Program-made: the position numbers and the translations under genes
Notes under the pieces: model-generated
What the model saw: only the letters and a program-made list of their open reading frames with translations
Database searches by the model: none
What the model was told of the DNA's origin: nothing
Shown here: piece after piece, positions 42,395-51,705 of the stretch
How the letters are laid out: every line of letters starts with the position of its first letter
How positions within the stretch are numbered: the first letter of the stretch is position 1
Assembly: GCF_000308795.1 (NCBI RefSeq)
Contig: NZ_BAGK01000214.1
Coordinates: 32,923-96,922 of the forward strand
Length of the DNA stretch: 64,000 bases
Source of the DNA: Nocardia thailandica NBRC 100428
GTDB taxonomy: Bacteria > Actinomycetota > Actinomycetes > Mycobacteriales > Mycobacteriaceae
Reading direction: 5' to 3'

Positions 42395-44200
42395 TCAGGG
42401 GGTGACGATCGGGAAGTTCGGGTCGGGGGTGTCGAGGAGGGCGAGCAGGCGCTGGAGGACCGCCGGGTCGCCGGTGTGGTCGATGCCGTCGAGGCCCTCG
42501 CCTGCCAGCAGCCCGAGGAGCTGGAGCTTGGTCAAAGTGACGGTGAGGTCGACATCGGCGGGGCGGCGCGGGTTCTCGGTGCGGATGAGGGCGCCGTTGG
42601 ACAGGGTCAGGCGCATCGTGGTGTCGAGGTCGGTGAAGCGCCAGTCGATGCGGAAGGAGTCGCCGGCCGCGCGCGGCCCGTTCACGCGGATCGCGACGGT
42701 GTCGAAGAGCTGGCCGATGGTGAGCTGGGTGGCCAGGCCGGTGGCGGTGTTGACCGGCGTCGGCACGATGCCGTTGCGCAGTTCGACGGCACCGGTGAGG
42801 TAGAAGCCGCGCCAGGTGGCGTTCTCGCTGCCGAAACCGAGCCGGGTGTAGACCTCGGCGAGGGCGTCCTTGGCGGTGGCGTTGTCGGGGTCGGCGAAGA
42901 CGGCGTGCTTGAGCAGCTCGGCCGCGAAGCGCAGGTCGCCGTCGCGGCTGTAGGCGGCGGCCTTCTCGATGACGGCGTCGGCGCCGCCGATGGTCTCGAC
43001 GTAGCGCGCGGCCAGTTCCTGGGGCGGATGCTGCCACAGCGAGCTCGGGTGACCGTCGAACCAGCCGAGATACCGCTGGTAGATCGCCTTCACGTTGTGG
43101 CTCACCGAGCCGTAGTAGCCGCGGGCGCTCCACGCGTCGGCGAGCCCGGGCACGAGCTCGATCTGCTCGGCGATCTCCGGGCCGGTCAGGCCCTGGTTGA
43201 GCAGGCGGAGGGTCTGGTCGTGCAGGTACATGTAGAGGTCGCGCTGGACCGACAGGAAGTCGGTGAGGTTCTCGGTCCCCCAGGTCGGCCAGTGGTGGGA
43301 GGCGAAGGCGACGTCGGAGTCGGCGGCGAAGAGCTCGATGGCCTCGTCGAGGTAGTGCGACCACGCCCGCGAATCGCGGACCACCGCGCCGCGCAGGGTC
43401 AGCAGGTTGTGCAGGTTGTGGGTGGCGTTCTCGGCCATGCACAGCGCCCGGTGCCGGGGGAAGTGGAAGTTCATCTCCGCGGGCGCCTCGGTGCCGGGCG
43501 TGACCTGGAAGACGATCGGCACGCCGTCCACGGTCTCGCGCTGACCGGTGTGGGTGATGTCGACCGTCGGGGCGATCAGGCCGATCGAACCCGCCGAGCC
43601 ACGGATGCCGAGCCCGGTGCTGACCTGCCCCTCGGCGGAGATCGGCAGGGCGTAGCCGTACATGTAGGTGGCGCGCCGGGTCATCGCGTTGCCCGCGTAG
43701 ACGTTCTCCGAGACCGCCTCGGCCAGAAAACCTTCCGGCGCCAGGATCGGGACGTCGCCGCGGCCGTCGGGCAGCACGCCCTCCACGCCGCCGAAGTGGT
43801 CGACGTGGGAATGGGTGTAGATGACCGCGGTCACCGGGCGGTCGCCGCGGTGCGCGCGGTACAGCGCCAGCCCGGCCGCGGCGGTCTCGGCCGAGATCAG
43901 CGGGTCGATGACGATGACGCCGGTGTCGCCCTCGACCAGCGTCATGTTGGACAGGTCGAAGCCGCGGATCTGGTAGATGCCCTCGGTGACCTCGAACAGG
44001 CCGTTGGTCAGACACAGCTGGGCCTGCCGGAACAGGCTCGGGTGCACGGTGTCGGGGCAGTCGCCGGACAGGTAGGTGTAGCCGGAGGTGTCGAAGACCG
44101 ACTTGCCGTTCGCGTCCTTGATGACCAGCGGTTCCAGCGTCGCGATGAACCCGCGCGACGCGTTCTCGAAATCGGTTCGGTCGCCGTAATCCAGTGCCAT
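42395..44200 (-). CDS. Alkyl/aryl sulfatase, metallo-beta-lactamase fold (SdsA1-like)
   Basis: A 601-residue class III sulfatase. The MBL zinc motif THSHVDHFGG lies near residue 128, further ligands near MAENATHNLHN (about 252) and FASHHWPTWG (about 297). An alkyl-sulfatase dimerisation domain follows (about 360-490, with the WFDGHPSSLW segment), and the C terminus is SCP2-like (500-601). The enzyme cleaves sulfate esters of alkyl chains to alcohol plus sulfate. The start is the ATG giving MALDYGDRTDFENASRG, with GGAGGAG 12 bases upstream. It lacks an obvious signal peptide. A SulP permease gene lies just upstream on the same strand, linking release and movement of sulfate. Confidence 0.88.
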   Translation of the reverse strand: MALDYGDRTDFENASRGFIATLEPLVIKDANGKSVFDTSGYTYLSGDCPDTVHPSLFRQAQLCLTNGLFEVTEGIYQIRGFDLSNMTLVEGDTGVIVIDPLISAETAAAGLALYRAHRGDRPVTAVIYTHSHVDHFGGVEGVLPDGRGDVPILAPEGFLAEAVSENVYAGNAMTRRATYMYGYALPISAEGQVSTGLGIRGSAGSIGLIAPTVDITHTGQRETVDGVPIVFQVTPGTEAPAEMNFHFPRHRALCMAENATHNLHNLLTLRGAVVRDSRAWSHYLDEAIELFAADSDVAFASHHWPTWGTENLTDFLSVQRDLYMYLHDQTLRLLNQGLTGPEIAEQIELVPGLADAWSARGYYGSVSHNVKAIYQRYLGWFDGHPSSLWQHPPQELAARYVETIGGADAVIEKAAAYSRDGDLRFAAELLKHAVFADPDNATAKDALAEVYTRLGFGSENATWRGFYLTGAVELRNGIVPTPVNTATGLATQLTIGQLFDTVAIRVNGPRAAGDSFRIDWRFTDLDTTMRLTLSNGALIRTENPRRPADVDLTVTLTKLQLLGLLAGEGLDGIDHTGDPAVLQRLLALLDTPDPNFPIVTP

Positions 44201-44328
44201 GGTCGGAATCAGCTCCTCCGCTCGGATGCCTGCCCTTGCGGCCTCGATGCTCGGCGCGGGCGCCCGGCGGCGCCTCACCCGCTACGGGTGAATTCGGCCG
44301 GTGGGCACACCGGCGGGGCACGGTCGGG

Positions 44329-46020
44329 TCAGTGGCGGCCCGGCGGCTCGGGCAGGTCGGCGGTGGCCTCGGCGATCGTCGGGTAGACGCCGATCGGGGT
44401 GTCGCCGCTCTCGGCCGAGCCGAGCATCTCGGCGAACTGGGCGACCGAGCGGGCGATGCGGAAGTCGATCCGCCTGCGCGCCAGCTCGTTGCGCAGGTCG
44501 AGCAACGCCTCCGCGGCGGAGACGTCGATGGACGGTGAGGTCTCGGCGTCCAGGACGACCAGTCGGGTGGTGTCGGTGCACAGCTCGGCGATGCGGCTCT
44601 TCACGTAGTCGGCGTTGGCGAAGTACAGGCCGGACTCGACCCGCACGACCAGCAGGTCCGGCCTGCCCGACAGTTCCGGGTGCCGGGCCAGGTCGACCCA
44701 GAGCCGCCCCTGGCCGGCCAGCGCCGCCACGTGCGGCTGCGAGGACCGGTACACCAGCAGCACGATCGAGATGCCGACGCCGATGAGCAGCCCCGGCAGG
44801 GTGTCGAAGACCAGCACGCCCAGCATCGCGCTGACAGCGGCGATGAAGTCGACCCGCGCGGCGTGGCCGTAGATGCTGCCCAGCAGCTGGGTCCAGACCC
44901 GGTAGAGCCTGCGCAGGGCCGCGATGTCGACCAGTTCGACGACCGCGGCGATGACCACCGCGGCCAGCGTCGCCTCGGGCAGGTTCTCGAACAGGCCGGT
45001 CAGGAACAGCAGGGTCAGCACCGTGAGGACAGCGACCACCAGGCCGCTGACCTGGGTCTTCGCTCCCGCGCCGCCGTTGACCGCGGTCTTGGAGAGGCTG
45101 CCGTTGACCACCATGCCCGACGCGAGGCCCGACCCCAGGTTGGCCGCGCCGAGCCCCATCAGCTCGCGGTTGGCGTCGATGGAATACCCGGCCCGCGCCG
45201 CATAGGTCTTCGCCGCGCCGAGGCCCTCGGCGAACCCGATGAGCAGTACGCCCACCGCCGGGCCCGCCAGGTCGAGATAGTCGCCGAGGCCGACGCCGGA
45301 GGGCGGACCGAGGTGCGGCAGCCCGGCGTCGATATGCCCGACGATGGCGACGCCCTTGTCGTCGAGGGAGAAGACCTGCACCGCGACGATGCCGAACAGC
45401 ACGGCCACCAGCGACCCCGGCACCACCGGCAGCCACCGCCGGAGCGCCAGCACGAGCGCGAGGCTGATCAGGCCGACGGCGAGCGTGCGGCCCTGGATGT
45501 CACCGAGTTTCGTGAGCACGCCCCACGCCTGCTCGAAGAAGTTGCCCGAGTCCTTGTGTACGCCGAGCAGTTTGGGCACCTGGCCGATGATGATCGTCAG
45601 CGCCAGACCGACGATGAAACCCTTGAGCACCGGCTCGGAGATGAACGAGGCGACGAAGCCCAGGCGCACGAGTCCCGCGACGAGGCCGACGACGCCCGTG
45701 CAGATCGCCAGGGCGGTCGACAGGGCCAGGTAGCGGGTCGGGTCGGCCCCGGCCAGCGGCGTGACGATGGCCGCCGACAGCGCCGCCGTCGCCGACATCG
45801 GGCCGACCACCAGGTGCCGCGAACTGCCCGCGAGCGCGTAGAGCACCAGCGAGGGCACCGCCGCGTACAGCCCGACCACCGGCGGCACCCCGGCGATCGA
45901 GGCATAGGCCAGCGCCTCGGGCACCAGCACCGCCCACACCGTCAGCCCGGCGATGACGTCCGGACGGAGCCAGGATCGCTGGTAGCCCTGCAGGGAGGGG
46001 AAGACCGGCCAGGACGCCAT
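44329..46020 (-). CDS. SulP family sulfate/anion permease with STAS domain
   Basis: A 563-residue transporter. It begins LRPDVIAGLTVWAVLVPEALAYASIAGVPPVVGLYAA, the SulP signature, and has about a dozen hydrophobic segments (15-425). The C-terminal STAS domain (440-550) contains the LVVLDAETSPSIDVSAAEAL stretch. SulP proteins carry sulfate, bicarbonate or other anions. The ATG overlaps the TGA of the GAP-family gene by one base, so the two are translationally coupled. The sulfatase gene follows after 128 bp containing a small hairpin (TCACCC/GGGTGA near 44280). Confidence 0.88.
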   Translation of the reverse strand: MASWPVFPSLQGYQRSWLRPDVIAGLTVWAVLVPEALAYASIAGVPPVVGLYAAVPSLVLYALAGSSRHLVVGPMSATAALSAAIVTPLAGADPTRYLALSTALAICTGVVGLVAGLVRLGFVASFISEPVLKGFIVGLALTIIIGQVPKLLGVHKDSGNFFEQAWGVLTKLGDIQGRTLAVGLISLALVLALRRWLPVVPGSLVAVLFGIVAVQVFSLDDKGVAIVGHIDAGLPHLGPPSGVGLGDYLDLAGPAVGVLLIGFAEGLGAAKTYAARAGYSIDANRELMGLGAANLGSGLASGMVVNGSLSKTAVNGGAGAKTQVSGLVVAVLTVLTLLFLTGLFENLPEATLAAVVIAAVVELVDIAALRRLYRVWTQLLGSIYGHAARVDFIAAVSAMLGVLVFDTLPGLLIGVGISIVLLVYRSSQPHVAALAGQGRLWVDLARHPELSGRPDLLVVRVESGLYFANADYVKSRIAELCTDTTRLVVLDAETSPSIDVSAAEALLDLRNELARRRIDFRIARSVAQFAEMLGSAESGDTPIGVYPTIAEATADLPEPPGRH

Positions 46021-46679
46021 CACAGCCCGCCGATGCCCTTGCCGACCACGACGGCACCCATGATGAGCAGCACGATCGCCATGACGATGTGGTTGTCGGC
46101 CTGGAGCCAGGCGCGGGCCGTGTCGAGGGCGGGCGCGAGCCGCTGCGCGGCCACGCTGTAGCCGATCACCACCGCGAGGACCACCGAGGACGCCAGCAGG
46201 GTGAAGATCAGCACGGCCGCCACGTCGGCGCCGCCGGACAGGCCCGCGCCGCCGATGGCGACACCGGCCGACACGCACAGCAGCAGGTTCTTGGGGTTCA
46301 CCGCCGACAGGAGCGCGCCGAGGCCGATCGCCTTGACCGTGGTGACGGTGTCGAGGGCCTGCATCCAGCCCGGGACCGAGTCGTCGTCGCGGTCCCGCCA
46401 CTGCTTGACCGCGAGCACGATCAGCAGCGCGCCGAGCACGATCTTGATCCACGACACCGTGGCCGACGGCCCGCCCGCATCGGTGTCGCCGAGGGACCCC
46501 GACAGCAGCGTCAGCACCGCCGTCACCACCAGGATCCCGGCGACCCAGCCGAGCGCGAAGCCCTTGGCCGCGCCGCCCGCGTTCTCCGACAGGATCAGCA
46601 GGATCACCGCGACGATCGGGATCGGCGAGATCGCCACACCGACGGCCAGCGGTAACAGATCACCAATGACAGCGCCCAT
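46020..46679 (-). CDS. GAP family membrane protein (SfLAP/Sap-like)
   Basis: A 219-residue protein with about six transmembrane segments and the family N terminus GDLLPLAVGVAISPIPIVAVILLILS, plus ALLSAVNPKNLLLCVSAG near 125. These proteins belong to the LysE-like superfamily; in mycobacteria some GAP proteins help place glycolipids on the cell surface. GTG at 46688 would add three residues. It heads the GAP-SulP pair with overlapping stop and start. Confidence 0.82.
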   Translation of the reverse strand: MGAVIGDLLPLAVGVAISPIPIVAVILLILSENAGGAAKGFALGWVAGILVVTAVLTLLSGSLGDTDAGGPSATVSWIKIVLGALLIVLAVKQWRDRDDDSVPGWMQALDTVTTVKAIGLGALLSAVNPKNLLLCVSAGVAIGGAGLSGGADVAAVLIFTLLASSVVLAVVIGYSVAAQRLAPALDTARAWLQADNHIVMAIVLLIMGAVVVGKGIGGL

Positions 46680-46836
46680 GTCCGGCACGTTAGGGGCGCC
46701 GCGGGCGATCGCGCGTCACACGTTCCGGGTGAGATCGGGGCCCGGGGGAACAGCGCGGGGACGCCGCGGTGGTGAGTCTCCCCAACCGGGCGGCAAGCCT
46801 GGTTGCGCACCGGTGCCGGGCCGTAGGGTGCCTGTC

Positions 46837-47841
46837 ATGAGCGATGCGGACCGCGTGGTGCAGCGGATGAGCGAGGACTATCTGCTGGGCGGGCCGCGCG
46901 TCTACACCCGCGAACAGGTGGCCGAGCAGTCCGGCGTGGCGGCGGCGGACACCGGGCGCCTGTGGACGGCACTGGGTTTCCCCGCCAACCCCGACGACGA
47001 GATCGACTACACCGAGGCCGACGTCGACGCCGTGCGCAACTTCCGCGGTATGAACGAGGTGGCGCGCTCCGACATCCGGCAGCAGGCCGCGGCGGCGAGG
47101 ACCAACGGCCAGGCGCTGGCCCGGCTGGCCGAGTGGCAGGCCGACCTGGTGCTGGCCGAGATCCGCGCCCGGGTGGCCGCGGGCGACCCGGCGCTGTCGG
47201 AGGACGAGCTGATCAGGGCCGCCACCGAATCCACGCTCGCCGGGATCGAGCAGTTGCAGACCTACGTCTGGCGGCGGCACCTGGCGGCCGCGCTGGCCAG
47301 GGCCATCGACTCGCCGCCCGACAGCGAGGACTCCACCCGGGTGCTCGCCGTCGGCTTCGCCGACATGGTCGGGTTCACCCGGCTGACCCGGCACCTGCAT
47401 CCCGACGAACTCGCCACCCTGCTCGAGGCCTTCGAGTCGACGACCACCGCGGCCATCACCGAGAACGGCGGCTGGGTCATCAAGAACGTCGGCGACGAGG
47501 TGATGTTCGCGGCCGAGACGGCCACCGCCGCGGCGCGGATCGCGCTCGCCATCCAGGAGTCGACGATGCTGGTCGGCGGCACGCCGGAGCTGCGGGTCGG
47601 GGTGGCCTACGGCGAGGTGCTCAAGCGCTTCGGCGACCTGTACGGGTCGGTGGTCAACATCGCCGCCCGGCTCACCGGCGTCGCCCGGCCGGGCAACGTC
47701 CTCATCGACGACGAGGCCGCCGACGCCCTGGCGGGCGACCCGGCCTTCGCCATCCGGCACCTGCGCAGCGTGCGGGTGCGCGGCTTCAACCGGTTGCGGC
47801 CGCACCGCCTGCGGCGCGGCGCGGGTCACGGGCCGGACTAG
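46837..47841 (+). CDS. Class III adenylate/guanylate cyclase (Rv2212/Rv1264-like)
   Basis: A 334-residue cyclase. The N-terminal 150 residues form a helical regulatory domain, as in the pH-sensing mycobacterial enzyme Rv1264. The catalytic domain covers about 165-330, with the metal-binding Asp in VGFADMVGFTRLTRHL, the second Asp in VIKNVGDEVMFA, and the transition-state Asn/Arg in GSVVNIAARLTG. No membrane segment is visible. It should make cAMP from ATP in the cytoplasm. A pseudouridine synthase gene starts 1 bp after its stop, and a cAMP-type phosphodiesterase gene lies about 1 kb downstream. Confidence 0.87.
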   Translation: MSDADRVVQRMSEDYLLGGPRVYTREQVAEQSGVAAADTGRLWTALGFPANPDDEIDYTEADVDAVRNFRGMNEVARSDIRQQAAAARTNGQALARLAEWQADLVLAEIRARVAAGDPALSEDELIRAATESTLAGIEQLQTYVWRRHLAAALARAIDSPPDSEDSTRVLAVGFADMVGFTRLTRHLHPDELATLLEAFESTTTAAITENGGWVIKNVGDEVMFAAETATAAARIALAIQESTMLVGGTPELRVGVAYGEVLKRFGDLYGSVVNIAARLTGVARPGNVLIDDEAADALAGDPAFAIRHLRSVRVRGFNRLRPHRLRRGAGHGPD

Positions 47842-47842
47842 G

Positions 47843-48619
47843 GTGTCCCGGGTGCAGAAGGACTGGTCACAGGTGCGCGCGGAGTGCACCGTCTACGCAG
47901 ACGATGCCGTGCTGGCGTTGAACAAGCCCGCCGGGATCTCGGTGACCGGGGAGCGTCACGACACCGACCTGGTCGAGCTGGCCGCCGCGGCGGGCACCCG
48001 GCTCTACCCGGTGCACCGCATCGACAAGGTCACCTCCGGGCTGGTGCTGCTGGCCACCGACCTGGCCGCGCACGGGCCGCTGACCCGCCAGTTCACCAAG
48101 CAGACCGCCGCCAAGACCTACCTGGCCGTCGTGCACGGCGACGGACTGCCCGACACCGGCGTCGTCGAACTGCCGCTGAGTGTCGGCCGCAAGAACCGGG
48201 TCCGCATCGCCGCCCCGCGCGAGGCGATCCGCCGGGACGGGGATCGGTGGTTCGCCGACGAGGCCGACCTGCTGCCGACCAAGAACTATCCGTCGCGTAC
48301 CGAGTTCGCCACGCTGGCCCGGTTCGGCGACCGCGCGGTGCTCGCCCTTCGCCCGGTCACGGGGCGGCGCCACCAGCTCCGCGTCCACCTGGCCTGGATC
48401 GGGCACGCGATCCTGGGCGATCCGCTGTTCGACCGCACCGGCGGTTTCGCGCGCACGCACCTGCACTCGTGGCGGCTGCGGCTCGACGCAGGCTGGCGCA
48501 CCCCGCCGGAGCTGGCCCTCGCCGCCGAGCCCGGCGCGGACTTCTGGACGCCGCTGCCCGAGGACGCCGACCCCGCCGCCCTGCTGGCCGCGGCGGGACG
48601 CGCGTTCCCCGACCGCTGA
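47843..48619 (+). CDS. RluA/RsuA-type RNA pseudouridine synthase
   Basis: A 258-residue enzyme with the RluA catalytic motif HRIDKVTSGLVLLA (catalytic Asp near residue 59), the LNKPAGISV motif near 27, and the C-terminal RPVTGRRHQLRVHLAWIGHAILGDPLF signature. It isomerises uridine to pseudouridine in rRNA or tRNA; the target site is unknown. No S4 domain is visible. It starts at a GTG one base after the cyclase stop, so translation is probably coupled. Confidence 0.88.
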   Translation: MSRVQKDWSQVRAECTVYADDAVLALNKPAGISVTGERHDTDLVELAAAAGTRLYPVHRIDKVTSGLVLLATDLAAHGPLTRQFTKQTAAKTYLAVVHGDGLPDTGVVELPLSVGRKNRVRIAAPREAIRRDGDRWFADEADLLPTKNYPSRTEFATLARFGDRAVLALRPVTGRRHQLRVHLAWIGHAILGDPLFDRTGGFARTHLHSWRLRLDAGWRTPPELALAAEPGADFWTPLPEDADPAALLAAAGRAFPDR

Positions 48620-48803
48620 CCGGCGCCCGCCCGACGGCGCCGGATCCGGTGGCGCGCGACACAGACCGGTGATCGGGTTTCGCGGCGTGGCACGCCTCAT
48701 GAAGACACGAAAGTGCAGGTCATCTAGCCTTGGAGGGTGCCTGGGAGTCATACCGGCACACTCTGACGCAACGGAGCGATCCCAGAGAAGAAAGCGACTG
48801 CCG

Positions 48804-49580
48804 ATGATCCTGGCGGCTCAGCTCAGCGACACCCACTTCGACGGCAAACCCCGCAACATCGAACGCGTCGAGCGCGTCATGGCGTTCCTCGCCGACCTGC
48901 CGCGCAGGCCCGACGTCATCCTGGTCACCGGCGACGTCACCGACTCGGGCAGGCCCGAGCAGTACGCCGAGGCCCGCCTCGCGCTGGCCGCCGACCTGCC
49001 CGTGTGCGTCCTGCCCGGCAACCACGACGACCGCGGCGCGTTCCGCTCCGTGCTGTTGGGGGAGCCGGCCTCGACCGCCCCGATCAACAGCGTCCACCGG
49101 ACCGGCACGCTGACCCTGATCCTGCTCGACTCGAGCGTCCCCGGCGAGCCCGGCGGCCTGCTCACCGACGACACCTACGCCTGGCTCGACGCCACCCTCG
49201 CCGAGACGCCCGCCGATCACTCCGTTCTGCTCGCCCTGCACCATCCGCCGTCGCTGCTGCACAGCCCGATCGTGGACGGCATCGCCCTGGCCGACCCGGA
49301 TCGCCTGGCGGGCATCGTCGCGGGCGACGACCGCATCCTCGCGGTCCTCACCGGGCACGCGCACTCCCCCGCCGTCACCCTGTTCGCAGGCAAACCCCAG
49401 CTGACCGGGCCGAGCACCGCCTCGGTCCTCGGCCCGGCCTGGGAACTGGCCGCGCCGCACCGCGTCATGGACTACGCGCCGGATCCGGCCCTCGCCCTGC
49501 ACGTCATCGACGGGGGCAGGCTGACGACCCATTTCCGCAGCGTCGCGATGGGCGGGTGGCTGGCGCAGAGTCCGGTTTAG
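48804..49580 (+). CDS. Metallophosphoesterase, Rv0805-like cyclic nucleotide phosphodiesterase
   Basis: A 258-residue class III phosphodiesterase. All metal-binding motifs are present: SDTH (residues 8-11), GDVTDSG near 44, GNHDD near 75, LALHHPPS near 148 and TGHAHSP near 190. The M. tuberculosis relative Rv0805 hydrolyses cAMP. The frame is open upstream, but the ATG giving MILAAQLSDTHF matches the family start. A separate 184-bp gap precedes it, so it may have its own promoter. With the cyclase 1 kb upstream it could balance local cAMP. Confidence 0.87.
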   Translation: MILAAQLSDTHFDGKPRNIERVERVMAFLADLPRRPDVILVTGDVTDSGRPEQYAEARLALAADLPVCVLPGNHDDRGAFRSVLLGEPASTAPINSVHRTGTLTLILLDSSVPGEPGGLLTDDTYAWLDATLAETPADHSVLLALHHPPSLLHSPIVDGIALADPDRLAGIVAGDDRILAVLTGHAHSPAVTLFAGKPQLTGPSTASVLGPAWELAAPHRVMDYAPDPALALHVIDGGRLTTHFRSVAMGGWLAQSPV

Positions 49581-49590
49581 ACTCGGTGCA

Positions 49591-51705
49591 GTGAGACATC
49601 AGCCCGCGGCGGTGCGCGGACCCCTGCGACCGATCGAACTGGCCACCGGGGCGGTGCTGGGCGGGCTGACCGTCGGCCTGATCACCATCGGATCGCTGGT
49701 GCCGTTCGCCGCCGCGCTGCAACTGGTCGCCGCGGTGCCGCTCGGTCTGCTCGCCACCCGGCACCGCCCGCGCGCCCTGGTCACCGCCACCGTCGCGGCC
49801 GCGCTGGTCACCTTCGTCGCCGCGGGCCTCATGCCCGCGCTCGGTGTGCTCAGCGCGGCGACCCTCGGCGGCATCATCGGCACGGTGAAGCGGCGCGGCG
49901 GCGGCCTCGGGTCGGTGATGGCGCTGGCGGTTCCGGCGGCGCTGCTGTGGGCGGCCTACTCGATCGGCATGCTGCTCGCCTTCGCGCGGACGAGGGAACT
50001 GTTCTTCCGCGCCATCCGCAACACCGCCGACGGCATCCAGAGCCTGGCCGGACGGGTCTCCGCGCTCGCGCCGCTCGGCCGGTTCGCCGCCGACGCCACC
50101 GACGTCGTCCTGCGCTGGTGGTGGGTCTATCTCGGCACCGGCGTCGCGCTCGGCGTCCTGGTCAGCACGTTCGCCTCGTGGTACGTCCTCGGCGCGGTGC
50201 TCGACCGGCTGGCCTGGCTGCCCGGCAGCGACCGGCTCGACGCCCCCGACGACGACCGGCCGGTCGACCCGCTGCCGGTCACCCTGTCCGGCGTCGGCTA
50301 CCGCTACCCGGGCGCGTCCGCCGACGCGCTCGACGGCATCGACCTGACCGTGCGCGCCGGGGAGTTCGTGGCGATCGTCGGCCACAACGGCTCGGGAAAG
50401 TCGACGCTGACCCGGGTCCTGGCAGGCCGGCCGCCCACCGCGGGCACGGTGAGCAGGCCGGGGTCGGCGGGACTCGGCCGGGTCGGCGGCACCGCGCTGG
50501 TGCTGCAGCGACCCGAGAGCCAGACCCTGGGCGTCTCCGCGGCCGACGACGTGGTCTGGGGCCTGTCGGCCGAGCACGCCGCCGAGGTCGACGTCGACGA
50601 CCTGCTGCGCGAGGTCGGCCTCGCGGGCATGGGCCACGTCGAGACCTCGACCCTGTCGGGCGGCCAGCAGCAACGGCTCGCCGTGGCGGCCGCGCTGGCC
50701 CGCAGGCCCGCCCTGCTCATCGCCGACGAGGCGACCTCCATGATCGACCCGGACGGCCGCCGGGAACTGGTCGCGCTGCTGGCCGCGCTGCCGCGCCGCC
50801 ACGGCACCGCGGTCGTGCTGGTGACCCATCACGAGGCCGACGCCGTGGCCGCCGACCGCGTCGTCCACCTGGACCGCGGCCGCACCGTGACCCGGCTGCC
50901 GAGCTGGCCGCTGCCCCGCCGCGACGACCGCACCCGGCCCATGGGCGCGCCGATCCTCGAGCTGCGCGGGGTCCGCCACACCTACAACCGCGGCACCCCC
51001 TGGGAGGCCGCCGCGCTGCACGGGGTCGACCTGTCGGTCCGGCAGGGCGAGGCGCTGCTGATCGTCGGCGGCAACGGGTCGGGCAAGTCGACGCTGGCCT
51101 GGATCATCGCCGGCCTGACCGTGCCGAGCGGTGGCCGGTGCGAACTGCGCGGCACCCCGGTCGACCGGCAGATCGGCCGGGTCGCGCTGGCCTTCCAGCA
51201 CTCGCGGCTGCAGTTGCAGAAGGAGACCGTCGGCGCGGAGATCGCGGACTGGGGCGGGCGGGCCACCGGCTCGGGCGCGGTGGGCCGGGCCCTGGACGCG
51301 GTCGGGCTCGATCGTGGCTTCGCCGCGCGCTCGATCGAGGAGCTCAGCGGCGGCCAGGCCAAGCGGGTGGTGCTCGCGGCCATCGTGGCCAGCAGGCCGC
51401 AGGTCGTCGTGCTGGACGAGCCGCTGGCCGGGCTGGACCCGCACGGCCGCGCCGAGATCGTGGAACTGCTCGCCCGCCTGCGTGATTCGGGCCTGACTCT
51501 GATCATCATCTCGCACGACGTGGCCGACATGGCCGCGGTCTGCGACCGCACCGTGCACCTGAACGCCGGGCTGATCACCGAGACCGCGGCGGTGCCCGCC
51601 GCCGCGACCGCGCGCACCGAACCGATCGTGCGTCATCTACCGGAGCCGCGCAGGCTGCTCGACCACGGCCGCCGCGCCGAACCGGGAAGCGAGGCCACCT
51701 CATGA
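49591..51705 (+). CDS. ECF-type transporter protein: membrane domain fused to two ATPase domains
   Basis: A 704-residue fusion. The N-terminal 210 residues contain five or six transmembrane segments (for example LVTATVAAALVTFVAAGL). Two ABC ATPase domains follow: Walker A GHNGSGKST near 267 with LSGGQQQR near 356, and Walker A GGNGSGKST near 494 with LSGGQAKR near 586, each with a Walker B Asp-Glu. This is the duplicated EcfA/CbiO arrangement of energy-coupling-factor vitamin or metal importers, with the membrane part probably the substrate-binding S component or a DUF2232-like module. It starts at a GTG 10 bp after the phosphodiesterase. Substrate unknown. Confidence 0.85.
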   Translation: MRHQPAAVRGPLRPIELATGAVLGGLTVGLITIGSLVPFAAALQLVAAVPLGLLATRHRPRALVTATVAAALVTFVAAGLMPALGVLSAATLGGIIGTVKRRGGGLGSVMALAVPAALLWAAYSIGMLLAFARTRELFFRAIRNTADGIQSLAGRVSALAPLGRFAADATDVVLRWWWVYLGTGVALGVLVSTFASWYVLGAVLDRLAWLPGSDRLDAPDDDRPVDPLPVTLSGVGYRYPGASADALDGIDLTVRAGEFVAIVGHNGSGKSTLTRVLAGRPPTAGTVSRPGSAGLGRVGGTALVLQRPESQTLGVSAADDVVWGLSAEHAAEVDVDDLLREVGLAGMGHVETSTLSGGQQQRLAVAAALARRPALLIADEATSMIDPDGRRELVALLAALPRRHGTAVVLVTHHEADAVAADRVVHLDRGRTVTRLPSWPLPRRDDRTRPMGAPILELRGVRHTYNRGTPWEAAALHGVDLSVRQGEALLIVGGNGSGKSTLAWIIAGLTVPSGGRCELRGTPVDRQIGRVALAFQHSRLQLQKETVGAEIADWGGRATGSGAVGRALDAVGLDRGFAARSIEELSGGQAKRVVLAAIVASRPQVVVLDEPLAGLDPHGRAEIVELLARLRDSGLTLIIISHDVADMAAVCDRTVHLNAGLITETAAVPAAATARTEPIVRHLPEPRRLLDHGRRAEPGSEATS

